Source of the DNA: Bacillus sp. RAR_GA_16 | GTDB lineage: Bacteria > Bacillota > Bacilli > Bacillales > Guptibacillaceae | Direction: 5' to 3' | Length of the DNA stretch: 64,000 nt | Assembly: GCF_020165985.1 (NCBI RefSeq) | Contig: NZ_JAIUKZ010000001.1 | Span: 248,001-312,000 of the forward strand | Shown here: positions 7,778 through 16,349 of the stretch, piece after piece | How the letters are laid out: each line of letters opens with the position of its first letter | Position numbering within the stretch: position 1 is the first letter of the stretch | Notes under the pieces: generated by a model | Told to the model about the DNA's origin: nothing | The model's input: the letters and a program-made list of their open reading frames with translations, nothing else | Database searches by the model: none | Made by a program: the position numbers and the translations under genes

Positions 7778-8201
7778 ATGAATTCGTTATACACAGCAAA
7801 AGCATCCGCTCACGGTGGCAGACAGGGTAAAGTAGAATCTTCAGATGGTGTCATCAACATGGATCTTCGCATGCCAAAAGAACTTGGAGGTCAGGGTGGA
7901 GAAGCAACGAATCCTGAACAATTGTTTGCAGCAGGTTATGCTGCTTGTTTCGATAGTGCCTTAAATATGGTTGCACGCATGAAACGTATTAAAATTAAAG
8001 ATACGGTCGTAGAAGCTCACGTTTCAATCGGAAAAGAAGAAGATGGCGCATTTGGCCTTAGCGCGAAACTTCAAGTAACGATTCCCTGGCGTTGATCAAG
8101 CAACTGCTGAGGAACTTGTTGAAGCTGCCCACCAAACATGCCCTTATTCAAGAGCAACGCGAGGTAATATGGAAGTGGAGCTAGAAGCCATCGCGAAGTA
8201 A
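7778..8201 (+). pseudogene. ohr: Organic hydroperoxide resistance protein Ohr, frameshifted by one extra base
   Basis: The first 100 or so residues match Ohr: KASAHGGRQGKVESSDG, then NPEQLFAAGYAACFDSAL with peroxidatic Cys57. At 8084-8086 the frame reads ATT CCC TGG and meets TGA a few codons later. Removing one C gives VTIPGVDQATAEELV and then HQTCPYSRATRGNMEVE, which restores the second active-site cysteine (Cys121) and a normal 140-residue length ending at 8201. The start is the ATG at 7778 behind GAGGAGG. As written the product would lack one of two essential cysteines. Sequencing error is the leading alternative (see findings). Confidence 0.9.
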
Positions 8202-8216
8202 ACTTCTAGCAATGGA

Positions 8217-8247
8217 AAGAGCTGCCGACAGTCGGCAGCTCTTTTTT
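8217..8247 (+). terminator. ohr terminator
   Basis: Thirteen-pair stem AAGAGCTGCCGAC / GTCGGCAGCTCTT with a single-base loop in the simplest pairing, then T6. Confidence 0.9.
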
Positions 8248-8260
8248 AGTGTGGTTTTGG

Positions 8261-8360
8261 GTTTTGGCCAATAAATATGGCGTTTGGCCAATAAAATCTT
8301 CATTTGGCCAATAAATTTCGATTTTAGCTAATAAAACAAAATTTTAGCCAATATCCCTCA
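8261..8360 (+). repeat. Array of five TTTGGCCAATAAA units, exact 20-bp period
   Basis: Five consecutive 20-bp units start at 8261, 8281, 8301, 8321 and 8341. The first three contain TTTGGCCAATAAA; the fourth has TTTAGCTAATAAA and the fifth TTTAGCCAATA. About seven bases per unit are free. The array lies between the ohr terminator and the promoter region of the MBL-fold gene. No coding frame fits a 20-bp period. Confidence 0.85.
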
Positions 8361-8440
8361 ATGCCCCACTAGAAGATAAGCTTTTTTTCCACTTAAAAAT
8401 CGCTATACTAGAAGTAGATTAGCGGAAGGTGTGATGGATT

Positions 8441-9238
8441 GTGCTCGCCGTTTCAGAATTCGAGGGTATTAAAGCGATAAAAGGGACCTTTCAACTCGGT
8501 AGCGTAAGAATGAACGTTTATCTGTATCTTGTGGATGAACTTTTAATCGACTGCGGCCCTAGCCGTCTTCGAAAAGAAATAACTGATTTCCTTTCTACAG
8601 AGAACTATACCCAAATCATTTTAACGCATCATCACGAGGACCATACAGGGAATGCTTCCATTGTGCCATCCTCGATTCCAATTTATATTCATCCTGAAGG
8701 CATACCGCTTTGTCGAACAAGGCCTCACCTGCCACTCTATCGTCGTGTTTTCTGGGGCTCACGAAAGCCATTTGAAACGAAAGGAATTGAACATCAGCTC
8801 AAAACAAGGAACCATACATTCGATTTGCTTCATACGCCAGGCCATGCACCTGATCACCTTGCTCTTCTTGAAAAGGAACAGGGCTGGTTATTTACGGGGG
8901 ATCTTTACGTGATGAGTCATCCCAAAAGCATTTTCGCATTTGAGTCTATACCAGACGTCATCCAATCGCTTCACAAAGTATTATCCTATGAGTTTGATAC
9001 CGTATTTTGTTCGCACGCGGGGATTTTACATCATGGACGGAGGCGTTTAGAAGAAAAGCTTGATTATCTCCTTTCGATTCAAGCGCAGGTTCTTCAAAAG
9101 CACAATGATGGTAAGCCCGCATCTGTCATTCAGAAGGAGCTTTTTCCCGACCGACATGTGCTGAATTATTTTTCTTTATTTGAAAATTCCTCCAAGCATA
9201 TCATCACTTCAATATTAAAGAAAGAGGTCACGCACTAA
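8441..9238 (+). CDS. MBL-fold metallo-hydrolase
   Basis: Metallo-beta-lactamase-fold protein of 265 residues. LTHHHEDHTGNA (ligands at residues 63-68) is the HxHxDH motif. LLHTPGHAPDHL and LFTGDLYV supply the third histidine and bridging aspartate, and CSHAG gives the last histidine. It has no signal peptide. The group includes glyoxalase-II-like thioesterases, and the substrate cannot be predicted. GTG start at 8441 behind GGAAGGTG with long (10-nt) spacing. It converges with the diguanylate cyclase gene. Confidence 0.85.
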   Translation: MLAVSEFEGIKAIKGTFQLGSVRMNVYLYLVDELLIDCGPSRLRKEITDFLSTENYTQIILTHHHEDHTGNASIVPSSIPIYIHPEGIPLCRTRPHLPLYRRVFWGSRKPFETKGIEHQLKTRNHTFDLLHTPGHAPDHLALLEKEQGWLFTGDLYVMSHPKSIFAFESIPDVIQSLHKVLSYEFDTVFCSHAGILHHGRRRLEEKLDYLLSIQAQVLQKHNDGKPASVIQKELFPDRHVLNYFSLFENSSKHIITSILKKEVTH

Positions 9239-9254
9239 TCATCCCCCTCTCACA

Positions 9255-9298
9255 AAAAGGCTCACGCCTCCCCTAGAACCGGGAGAGCTGTGAGCCTC
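9255..9298. terminator. Bidirectional terminator between convergent genes
   Basis: Two-part stem: outer AGGCTCAC / GTGAGCCT and inner CTCCC / GGGAG. It lies between the MBL-fold gene and the stop of the GGDEF gene. Confidence 0.75.
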
Positions 9299-10352
9299 TC
9301 TCTACATTTTGGTTGTACCAGAAGATTTGATTTCTTCCCTGTTTCTTAGCTAAATACAATCGCTCATCTGCACGCTTCATACACGAAACCATGCTATCTT
9401 CGAGAGGAAATAGTGCTGTTCCAAAACTCATCGTGACGCTAAATCGCTCACCGTCTGCTGTAAAAGTTGTGTTTCGAATAGCAAGTTGAATGTTCACCAA
9501 GCACTCTCTCGCTTCTTCTACATTCGTTGAATCAAGTAAAATCGCAAGCTCCTCTCCACCATACCGGTAGGCCCGTCCCCTCGCTCCAATTTGCTTTTTC
9601 AGTATTTCACCAATTTCCCGAAGCACCTGATCTCCAACCAAATGGCCAAATTCATCATTAACTGCTTTAAAATAGTCAATATCCGCTAGAACGACGAGAA
9701 TTGGTTTTTCTTGATTCGCACAGTAGCGCAAATCCTCTTGAAAAGAGCGATGATTGTACAAATCCGTTAAAAAATCCTTTCGGGCAATGTCTTCTAATTG
9801 CGAGTTTTTTGAACGCATTGTACGCTCTTTTGAAACTATGATTCCGCCTAAGACCCCGATGAATATTAAGAACATCCAATTAAAAAGATAAGTAATGAGA
9901 TTTTCTCCGGTGAACGAATAGCCACTAAAAACGAGAATACCGGTATACCCTCCGCCAAGAAAAAGCGCGGCAAGCATGCCTCCACTAAATTTCCAGTAAA
10001 CCGCTACATGTAAGATAATTAAATAAGCAATTGGAAACAAAGGACTCTCACCGCCACCCGTTAGTACAATGAGCCAAAGGAAAGCCACATAATCAAAACC
10101 GACGCTTACTTTTGTCATATAGTAATATTTCTTTGAATTCAGCGGAGTCTGATGTAGCGCAAATTCAGCAGCTGTCATATAGGCTACGGCAAATAAAAGT
10201 AAAGCCAAAAAGGAGATACTTGTCCCCTGCATGATGATATAGTAATAACCGCCTGCAATGATCAAAAACACCCATCGAAAAAGGGATAAAATCTTTTCAA
10301 TCATATGATCATTTTCATTCGAAACATTCACTTTTCTTTTCACCCTTTTCAT
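9273..10352 (-). CDS. Membrane-anchored diguanylate cyclase (GGDEF)
   Basis: About six hydrophobic segments span residues 20-175, followed by a GGDEF domain: ARKDFLTDLYNHRSFQEDL opens it, VLADIDYFKAVNDEFGHLVGD carries the metal/GTP aspartate, and YRYGGEELAILL is the signature (GGEEL). The RxxD inhibitory site is absent (RGRA in its place), so product inhibition at that site is unlikely. It makes c-di-GMP from two GTP at the inner membrane face. The start is uncertain: ATG 10352 has a poor SD, and GTG 10328 has GGGTGA upstream. Confidence 0.88.
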   Translation of the reverse strand: MKRVKRKVNVSNENDHMIEKILSLFRWVFLIIAGGYYYIIMQGTSISFLALLLFAVAYMTAAEFALHQTPLNSKKYYYMTKVSVGFDYVAFLWLIVLTGGGESPLFPIAYLIILHVAVYWKFSGGMLAALFLGGGYTGILVFSGYSFTGENLITYLFNWMFLIFIGVLGGIIVSKERTMRSKNSQLEDIARKDFLTDLYNHRSFQEDLRYCANQEKPILVVLADIDYFKAVNDEFGHLVGDQVLREIGEILKKQIGARGRAYRYGGEELAILLDSTNVEEARECLVNIQLAIRNTTFTADGERFSVTMSFGTALFPLEDSMVSCMKRADERLYLAKKQGRNQIFWYNQNVERGSQLSRF

Positions 10353-10455
10353 GTTGACTTTGCGCCACTATGAAAAATTTTCCACCACCTTCATTATAAC
10401 GTAATTTAAAAGCAACAATCATGTATTTTCGAAACTTTCGAAAATCTCTCTGGAT

Positions 10456-10486
10456 AAAAAAAGAAGGCTTCACGTAGAAGCCTTCT
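10456..10486 (-). terminator. Terminator of the msrAB-FAD oxidoreductase operon
   Basis: On the minus strand AGAAGGCTTC / GAAGCCTTCT followed by T7. It overlaps the stop codon. Confidence 0.85.
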
Positions 10487-11465
10487 CGTTCAGATATTGC
10501 TGCAATTCTTCGGCTACTGATAGCCCGGAAAGGACGGCACTTTCGACGCGCGTTTTTTCTGCCGGATCCCCTTCATGCAAGAAAGCGTCACCCGCAACAT
10601 AGACGGCTTCATGAGGAGAAACTTGCAGAAACGGATGGTGATGCACGTGCTTTGCCTGAGCATATCGCCATCTTTTTAACTGCTGAGAAGATATGGCTGC
10701 ACGAGGAATCACATGCCCCAATTTACTTAACATACGATCCAGGACGCTTTTATCCTCTTGATCATAGTAAGCATTCGAAAAAGCAGCTGTTGCATAAATT
10801 GTTATGATTTTTTCGTCAGAAATCCCTTTTACCTGATTATCCACGATTCGCTCAATTCCATCAGGAAGACCTGAGTCTATGTGCCCTTCAGGGGACAGAC
10901 CTGCTGTTTCCCCGTCAAGGGTAAGAAGACCAACGAGGGCAGGATCGAAAGTCATTTCATCAAGGGCTTTCACGGCCTCTTCAGATAGAGAAACCTTACT
11001 GCTTTCAAGTAGCTGAAGCGTTTGCGGAGCTGGGGGAGTAAAAAGGATCGCGCTGGCTTTTACTTGTTCCCCTTTTTCAGAAAAGACGACGTACTTTTCC
11101 TCATTCCGCTCGATGCGCTCGACTTTACTAACAAGCTGAAGCGGGACTCCATTTGCCAGATTTTTCACTAACTGATTCATCCCATTCACTGCTTTGTATC
11201 TCGGATGTTTCTCTCCAAACCACTTGGATACCCATCCGTTTGTTTTCCACTCATCTACCAGCTCTTGAAACGAATCAGTTCGAACAGTAAAAAACTGGGC
11301 ACCGTGATCAGCACGGCCGCCCCCTATCCTTCTGGTAGCGAGACGGCCCCCAACACTTTTACTTTTATCTAGCACCAAGACACTCCATCCAGCATTCATT
11401 AATTTTCTTGCCGCTAGAATGCCCGTCATTCCGCCACCTACAATGGTAACATCAGCTTCCCTCAT
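10470..11465 (-). CDS. NAD(P)/FAD-dependent oxidoreductase (renalase-like)
   Basis: The 331-residue protein opens with the FAD dinucleotide motif [41 protein letters not shown] follows, the GGR...DHGAQ pattern of renalase-type amine-oxidase-fold proteins. [15 protein letters not shown] near residue 290 is the C-terminal FAD-ribityl motif. Renalase relatives oxidise isomeric dihydronicotinamides; the substrate here is not shown. The start overlaps the msrAB stop (ATGA), so translational coupling and a shared repair role are inferred. Confidence 0.8.
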   Translation of the reverse strand: MREADVTIVGGGMTGILAARKLMNAGWSVLVLDKSKSVGGRLATRRIGGGRADHGAQFFTVRTDSFQELVDEWKTNGWVSKWFGEKHPRYKAVNGMNQLVKNLANGVPLQLVSKVERIERNEEKYVVFSEKGEQVKASAILFTPPAPQTLQLLESSKVSLSEEAVKALDEMTFDPALVGLLTLDGETAGLSPEGHIDSGLPDGIERIVDNQVKGISDEKIITIYATAAFSNAYYDQEDKSVLDRMLSKLGHVIPRAAISSQQLKRWRYAQAKHVHHHPFLQVSPHEAVYVAGDAFLHEGDPAEKTRVESAVLSGLSVAEELQQYLNEKAST

Positions 11466-12418
11466 TCAAATAGAACTCGGTATTCGCCGTATCCTTCTTC
11501 TTCAAGATTTTCTTTTGGTATAAATTTCATTGCAGCAGAATTGATGCAGTAACGAAGACCATTTTCTCCTGGACCATCATTAAAGACGTGACCGAGATGA
11601 GAATCAGCTTCCTTGCTGCGCACTTCGGTTCGGATCATAAAGTGACTGAAATCTTTCTTTTCTTTTACAAAATGATTCTTAATCGGCTGTGTAAAACTCG
11701 GCCAGCCGCAGCCTGCATCATATTGGTCGGTTGAGCTAAACAAAGGTTCACCCGATACGATATCCACATAGATACCTGGTTTAGCATTGTCGTAATACTC
11801 ATTCTGGAACGGACGCTCAGTACCGTTCTTTTGGGTTACTTCATACTGGATATCGGTAAGACGGCTTCGAAGCTCGTCATCATCCTTTTGATAAGCCCAG
11901 TTTTTCTCGATAAAGTCAGCTCGACCTGATCCCTTTTTGTAACGATTGTAGTGAGCAGGATTTTTTTTGTGATAATCCTGGTGATAATCTTCAGCTGGAT
12001 AAAACGGCTTAGCCGGAATAATTTTGGTTACGATCGGTTTTGAAAAACGACCGCTTGCTTCTAACTCTTGACGTGACTGCTCGGCAAGCTTTTGTTGCTC
12101 TTCATTATGATAATAAATTGCTGTAATGTACGTGCTGCCACGATCAAAGAATTGCCCTCCCTCATCAGTCGGGTCAATTTGACGCCAGAATAGATCAAGC
12201 AATTTACTATATGGAAAAACGCTAGGATCAAACGTAATTTGAACGGCCTCAACGTGACCTGTTGTTTTAGAAATGACTTCTTCGTATGTTGGATAAGGTT
12301 TTTCTCCACCTGTATAGCCAGATACGATGCTCTGGATACCGGGCATTTCTTCAAATGGTTCCACCATACACCAGAAACAGCCTCCGGCAAATGTTGCAAG
12401 CTCTAAGTTCTTACTCAT
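11462..12418 (-). CDS. msrAB: Bifunctional methionine sulfoxide reductase MsrA-MsrB
   Basis: A fused enzyme of 318 residues. The N-terminal MsrA half has [15 protein letters not shown] (catalytic Cys14) and [14 protein letters not shown]. The C-terminal MsrB half has [22 protein letters not shown] and [12 protein letters not shown] with its catalytic Cys near residue 298. It repairs both S and R epimers of oxidised methionine using thioredoxin. GGAGTGG precedes the ATG. An 18-bp perfect palindrome lies 29 bp upstream of the start. It is the first gene of a two-gene operon. Confidence 0.95.
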   Translation of the reverse strand: MSKNLELATFAGGCFWCMVEPFEEMPGIQSIVSGYTGGEKPYPTYEEVISKTTGHVEAVQITFDPSVFPYSKLLDLFWRQIDPTDEGGQFFDRGSTYITAIYYHNEEQQKLAEQSRQELEASGRFSKPIVTKIIPAKPFYPAEDYHQDYHKKNPAHYNRYKKGSGRADFIEKNWAYQKDDDELRSRLTDIQYEVTQKNGTERPFQNEYYDNAKPGIYVDIVSGEPLFSSTDQYDAGCGWPSFTQPIKNHFVKEKKDFSHFMIRTEVRSKEADSHLGHVFNDGPGENGLRYCINSAAMKFIPKENLEEEGYGEYRVLFE

Positions 12419-12446
12419 TCTCTACCACTCCAATATAGAAGATTGA

Positions 12447-12464
12447 CCTCACTTAAAAGTGAGG
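12447..12464. promoter_or_regulatory. Perfect 18-bp palindrome in the msrAB leader
   Basis: CCTCACTTAAAAGTGAGG is self-complementary throughout. It may be a protein-binding site or a leader hairpin. Its centre CACTTAAAAGTG resembles the HxlR-region boxes at 22.5 kb. Confidence 0.5.
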
Positions 12465-12638
12465 GTGATTGTCTCGCATTAGTTATAGAAGTTTCATTAT
12501 GTATAACATATCCGAAATGGACGGTTTATTGCCAGAAACTTGCTTTATGGGTATGCAATCAGGGAATAATTTACTAAAATTACTGAAATCTGCTACAATT
12601 TAGATGTAAAACTACGTGAAAAAAGGAGACCTTCGACT

Positions 12639-13871
12639 ATGGCTACGTTTCAAGAGAACCTACAGAAATACGCAGATCTAGCGGTTAAAGTTGGCGTAAA
12701 TATTCAAAAAGGACAAACACTTGTTGTGAATGCTCCTCTTACATCAGCTGATTTTGTGCGAAACATTGCTGAAAGCGCTTATGAAGCCGGAGCAAAGAAT
12801 GTTCATGTGGAATGGAATGACGAAAGCTTAACACGCATTAAGTATGACAAGGCACCCGACGAAGCTTTCAAAGAATTTCCGACATGGAAAGCAAAAGGAT
12901 TCGAAGAAATGGCGGAAAACGGAGCAGCCTTTCTTTCCATTACCTCTTCAAACCCGGACCTTTTGAAAGGAGTGGACCCTGAACGAATTTCCAATGCGAG
13001 CAAAACAGCCGGAAAGGCAATGGAGGGCTATCGAAACTACATTATGTCTGATCATAACAGCTGGTCAGTTGTCGCCGTTCCTTCAAAAGGATGGGCTGAG
13101 AAGGTTTTTCCTGAGGCACCTGAAGACGAACAGGAAGCGAAGCTGTGGGAGGCCATTTTTGAAGCAACGCGCGTTTCAACAGGCGATCCTGTTCAGGCTT
13201 GGAAAGAACATAGTGCTAACCTCGAACAAAAAGTGGATTATCTCAATACGAAGCACTACAGCAAGCTCCACTATCGAGCGCCAGGAACAGATCTTACCAT
13301 TGAACTACCAAAGGCGCATCAGTGGGTGGGCGGCATTAGCGAAAACGTGAAAGGTAATCATTTCGTTGCAAATATGCCGACAGAAGAAGTCTTCACCATT
13401 CCACACAAAAAAGGTGTCAATGGCGTTGTTTCTTCAACAAAGCCGCTCAGCTATGGCGGAACAGTCATTGAAGACTTTACTCTTACATTTGAGGAAGGTC
13501 GGATCATTAAAGCGGAAGCAAAGCAAGGCAACGAGACACTTCAACACCTCATTGAAACAGATGAAGGCGCTCATTATCTTGGTGAAGTAGCACTCGTTCC
13601 TCATGATTCACCTATATCAAATGCCGGCATTATTTTCTTTAATACGCTATTCGATGAAAACGCATCGAATCATCTTGCAATCGGGAATGCCTACTCCTTC
13701 TGTTTGGAAGGTGGCAAGACGATGTCGAAAGAAGAGCTTGAAGCGGCTGGAGCGAACGAAAGCGTGACGCACGTTGACTTTATGATCGGTTCAGCAGATA
13801 TGGATATTGATGGAATAAAGGAAGATGGAACGAGTGAACCGGTGTTCCGTAAAGGAAACTGGGCCATTTAG
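12639..13871 (+). CDS. ampS: Aminopeptidase, M29 family (AmpS-like)
   Basis: The 410-residue length and sequence fit the thermophilic aminopeptidase T / AmpS family. The start ATFQENLQKYADLAVKVGVN and later PTEEVFTIPHKKGVNG fit, as does GEVALVPHDSPISNAGIIFF. The C-terminal HLAIGNAYSFCLEGG and THVDFMIGSADMDIDGI blocks supply the conserved Glu, His, Tyr, His and Asp ligands of the two-metal site. These cytosolic enzymes release N-terminal residues from peptides. AAAGGAG sets the ATG. It is monocistronic with its own terminator. Confidence 0.93.
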   Translation: MATFQENLQKYADLAVKVGVNIQKGQTLVVNAPLTSADFVRNIAESAYEAGAKNVHVEWNDESLTRIKYDKAPDEAFKEFPTWKAKGFEEMAENGAAFLSITSSNPDLLKGVDPERISNASKTAGKAMEGYRNYIMSDHNSWSVVAVPSKGWAEKVFPEAPEDEQEAKLWEAIFEATRVSTGDPVQAWKEHSANLEQKVDYLNTKHYSKLHYRAPGTDLTIELPKAHQWVGGISENVKGNHFVANMPTEEVFTIPHKKGVNGVVSSTKPLSYGGTVIEDFTLTFEEGRIIKAEAKQGNETLQHLIETDEGAHYLGEVALVPHDSPISNAGIIFFNTLFDENASNHLAIGNAYSFCLEGGKTMSKEELEAAGANESVTHVDFMIGSADMDIDGIKEDGTSEPVFRKGNWAI

Positions 13872-13877
13872 TTATTT

Positions 13878-13907
13878 AAGCAGAGCGAAACCGCTCTGCT
13901 TTTTTTA
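13878..13907 (+). terminator. Aminopeptidase gene terminator
   Basis: Stem AAGCAGAGCG / CGCTCTGCTT with a 4-nt loop and T7. Confidence 0.9.
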
Positions 13908-14001
13908 TTCTAAAACAGTTTCACTGGGATTTTTGATTCATCTCCTTTATACTTGATTAAAATGATGGGTTTTAACGGGTATTGATCAAGGAGGTTATAA
14001 A

Positions 14002-14946
14002 ATGAGTGCTAAAGTTTATATCATTCATGAAAACGAAGAATGGACAAAGCCGCTTAAGCAAGAGCTAGAGGCACTTCATGTCCCTTACGAAGATTGGTTT
14101 CTCAGTGAAGGAAGTTTTGATTTAAGTGATGTACCACCAGACGGTATTTTCTATAATCGGATGAGTGCTTCTTCACATACGCGCGATCACCGATTTGCCC
14201 CTGAATATACAGGAGCCGTACTCGCATGGCTTGAGAGTCACGGTCGAAGAGTGTTAAATGATAGCCGTGCCCTCGCTCTTGAAGTAAGCAAAGTGGCCCA
14301 ATACGCGGCCCTTCGAAAACATGGTATCGTCACGCCGAAAACCATCGCTGCGGTCGGGAGAGATCATCTTGCAAAAGCAGGGGATGCGTTTTCTGACTCT
14401 TTTATAACGAAGCATAATCGAGCTGGAAAGGGGCTGGGGGTTCAGTTATTTAACAATCCTGAGACGCTGAAAGCTTATGTGAAGAGCGATGCTTTTGAAG
14501 ATTCAATTGACGGGATTACATTGCTTCAACAGTACATTTCATCACCTGATGCTTCCATCACGCGATGCGAGTTTGTCGGAGGAAAGTTTCTCTATGCCGT
14601 TCGCGTCGATACATCTGAAGGTTTTGAACTCTGTCCAGCGGATGCGTGCCAGGTTGGCGATTCCTTTTGCCCAACAACGGAAGAACCAAAGCCTAAATTT
14701 GAAGTCATCGAGAATTTCGATCATCCTGTTCTCGCTAATTACGAAGCTTTCTTAAAAGCGAACGGCATTGCCTTTGCAGGGATTGAATGCATTCAAAATG
14801 AGCGTGGCGATCTTTTCACTTATGATGTTAACACGAATACGAACTACAATGCGGAGGCAGAGAAGAAAGCAGGTGTTTCAGGTATGAAAGCCATTGCCGA
14901 AACGCTCGCTCACGAACTTTCTCACCTCCACTCACTTCAAAAATAA
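14002..14946 (+). CDS. ATP-grasp ligase, RimK-like
   Basis: The 314-residue protein contains ITKHNRAGKGLGVQLF (ATP-binding lysine and Gly-rich loop) near residue 135. The acidic metal/ATP triad lies in GIECIQNERGDLFTYDVNTNTNYN near residue 255, the D-x-N-x-N pattern of RimK/ATP-grasp enzymes. These join a carboxylate to an amine or amino acid through an acyl phosphate. No partner gene indicates the substrate. AAGGAGG lies eight bases before the ATG. Confidence 0.8.
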   Translation: MSAKVYIIHENEEWTKPLKQELEALHVPYEDWFLSEGSFDLSDVPPDGIFYNRMSASSHTRDHRFAPEYTGAVLAWLESHGRRVLNDSRALALEVSKVAQYAALRKHGIVTPKTIAAVGRDHLAKAGDAFSDSFITKHNRAGKGLGVQLFNNPETLKAYVKSDAFEDSIDGITLLQQYISSPDASITRCEFVGGKFLYAVRVDTSEGFELCPADACQVGDSFCPTTEEPKPKFEVIENFDHPVLANYEAFLKANGIAFAGIECIQNERGDLFTYDVNTNTNYNAEAEKKAGVSGMKAIAETLAHELSHLHSLQK

Positions 14947-14967
14947 AGAGCGCCACGTGCGCTCTTT
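14945..14967. terminator. Bidirectional terminator
   Basis: Nine-pair stem AAAGAGCGC / GCGCTCTTT overlaps both stop codons of the convergent ATP-grasp and HD-GYP genes. Confidence 0.8.
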
Positions 14968-16099
14968 ATTTTGCTCTTTGGTCTACATACTTTTCTTTGA
15001 TTTGAAGAAAATCATTTGCATTTGCTAAAAAAACGTCCACGAGAACAGGATCGAATTGCTTGCCTCGTTCCTTTTTAAAATGAGTAAGAATTCGCTTCAT
15101 CTCCCACGCTTTTTTATAAGGACGGTCCGTCGCGAGCGCATCAAAAACATCAGCAACAGCAACAATCCGCCCGTAGATGTGAATGCTTTCCCCACTAAGA
15201 CCTTCGGGATAGCCCTTTCCATCCCAATGTTCATGGTGCTCTTTTGCAATAATCGCTGCCGCTTTTAAAATACTTCGTTTTGAATTCTCAAGAAGGTGGT
15301 AGCCGATGTTCGCATGTTCTTGCACCGCAAGAAATTCCTCTTCCGATAGTTTCCCAGGCTTATTTAAAATTGCATCAGGAATGGCTACTTTTCCAATATC
15401 ATGCATGGGCGAAGCAACTTTAATGAGGTCTGCTTCCTCTTCGCTAAACCCAGCTTTAATGGCAAGAAGCTTGGCATACTCTGCTACGCGTTTGACATGG
15501 GCACCCGTTTCTTTTGAACGAACTTCCCCGATCTCCCCCATTTTAAAAATTATTTCTTTCTGCGCTTCTTCCATCTCAGTGTTCATAAGGACCGCTTCAA
15601 GCGCCTGTGCTGTATAAGAGGCGGCAAGACTTAAATTCGTTACGTCGTGCGGCGTAAATAAGGCTTCCCTCGTTAATTTATTGCTCACTTGATAAACGCC
15701 AAGTGTCTGATTTTGCTTATTTTTAAGGGGAATTGCCATAACGGACTTCGTTCGATAACCCATCGTATGATCAACGTCTGCAAGGAACCTTTCGTCTTGA
15801 TACACGTCCTCAATAACGAGCGGTTCTGATGTCTGATACACGTAACCTGCTAAACCACTCTCAGCAGGTACACGGATCTCCTTCTTCCCATCAGCCACTT
15901 TCGCCCATAGCTCATCCGAATAGTTATCATAAAGCCAGAGTATACAGCGATCGGCAACCGTCATATCCCGCCCCATATCTGCCATAAGCAACAAGAGACG
16001 ATCGAGATTGTTCTCACTCGTCATACGCCCTGCATAATCAAAGATGATTTTAAGAAGCTCCTCTGATTCTAATTCCTTCTTCCATTGGCCATTTGACAT
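14966..16099 (-). CDS. GAF-HD-GYP protein, probable c-di-GMP phosphodiesterase
   Basis: Residues about 20-170 form a GAF sensor domain (PAESGLAGYVYQTSEPLVIED). Residues about 190-370 form an HD-GYP domain with MHDIGKVAIPDAILNKPGKL and EHHEHWDGKGYPEGLSG, all metal-binding His/Asp present. Such proteins hydrolyse c-di-GMP in response to a ligand bound by GAF. The ATG at 16099 sits 12 nt from AGGAGG, which is too far. A second ATG at 16106 has ideal spacing but is one base out of frame, so an upstream single-base error is possible. Confidence 0.88.
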   Translation of the reverse strand: MSNGQWKKELESEELLKIIFDYAGRMTSENNLDRLLLLMADMGRDMTVADRCILWLYDNYSDELWAKVADGKKEIRVPAESGLAGYVYQTSEPLVIEDVYQDERFLADVDHTMGYRTKSVMAIPLKNKQNQTLGVYQVSNKLTREALFTPHDVTNLSLAASYTAQALEAVLMNTEMEEAQKEIIFKMGEIGEVRSKETGAHVKRVAEYAKLLAIKAGFSEEEADLIKVASPMHDIGKVAIPDAILNKPGKLSEEEFLAVQEHANIGYHLLENSKRSILKAAAIIAKEHHEHWDGKGYPEGLSGESIHIYGRIVAVADVFDALATDRPYKKAWEMKRILTHFKKERGKQFDPVLVDVFLANANDFLQIKEKYVDQRAK

Positions 16100-16349
16100 G
16101 CACCATTTCGGCCTCCTTTCCTAACGTCATTGAAAAAATAGGTAAAGTGATCAATTTCCCAAATGGCAAAAAAATATCGTACTAATCTTTCGAATACTTC
16201 TATCATACACGCATATGACGCACAGTGGAAGATTAAGGAAGGTCAAGTGCACCCTCCTCAAAACGTCCCTCCTCTTTCTAAAAAACAGTCTTCTTTCCTA
16301 CACGAAACAACATACGTATATAGAAACGAGGTGTTAGGGGGAAAACAGT

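Noticed and set aside
8084-8100. Programmed +1 frameshift in ohr
   Set aside because: No stimulatory element seen; three other genes show the same one-base insertion, so a shared technical or mutational cause is simpler.
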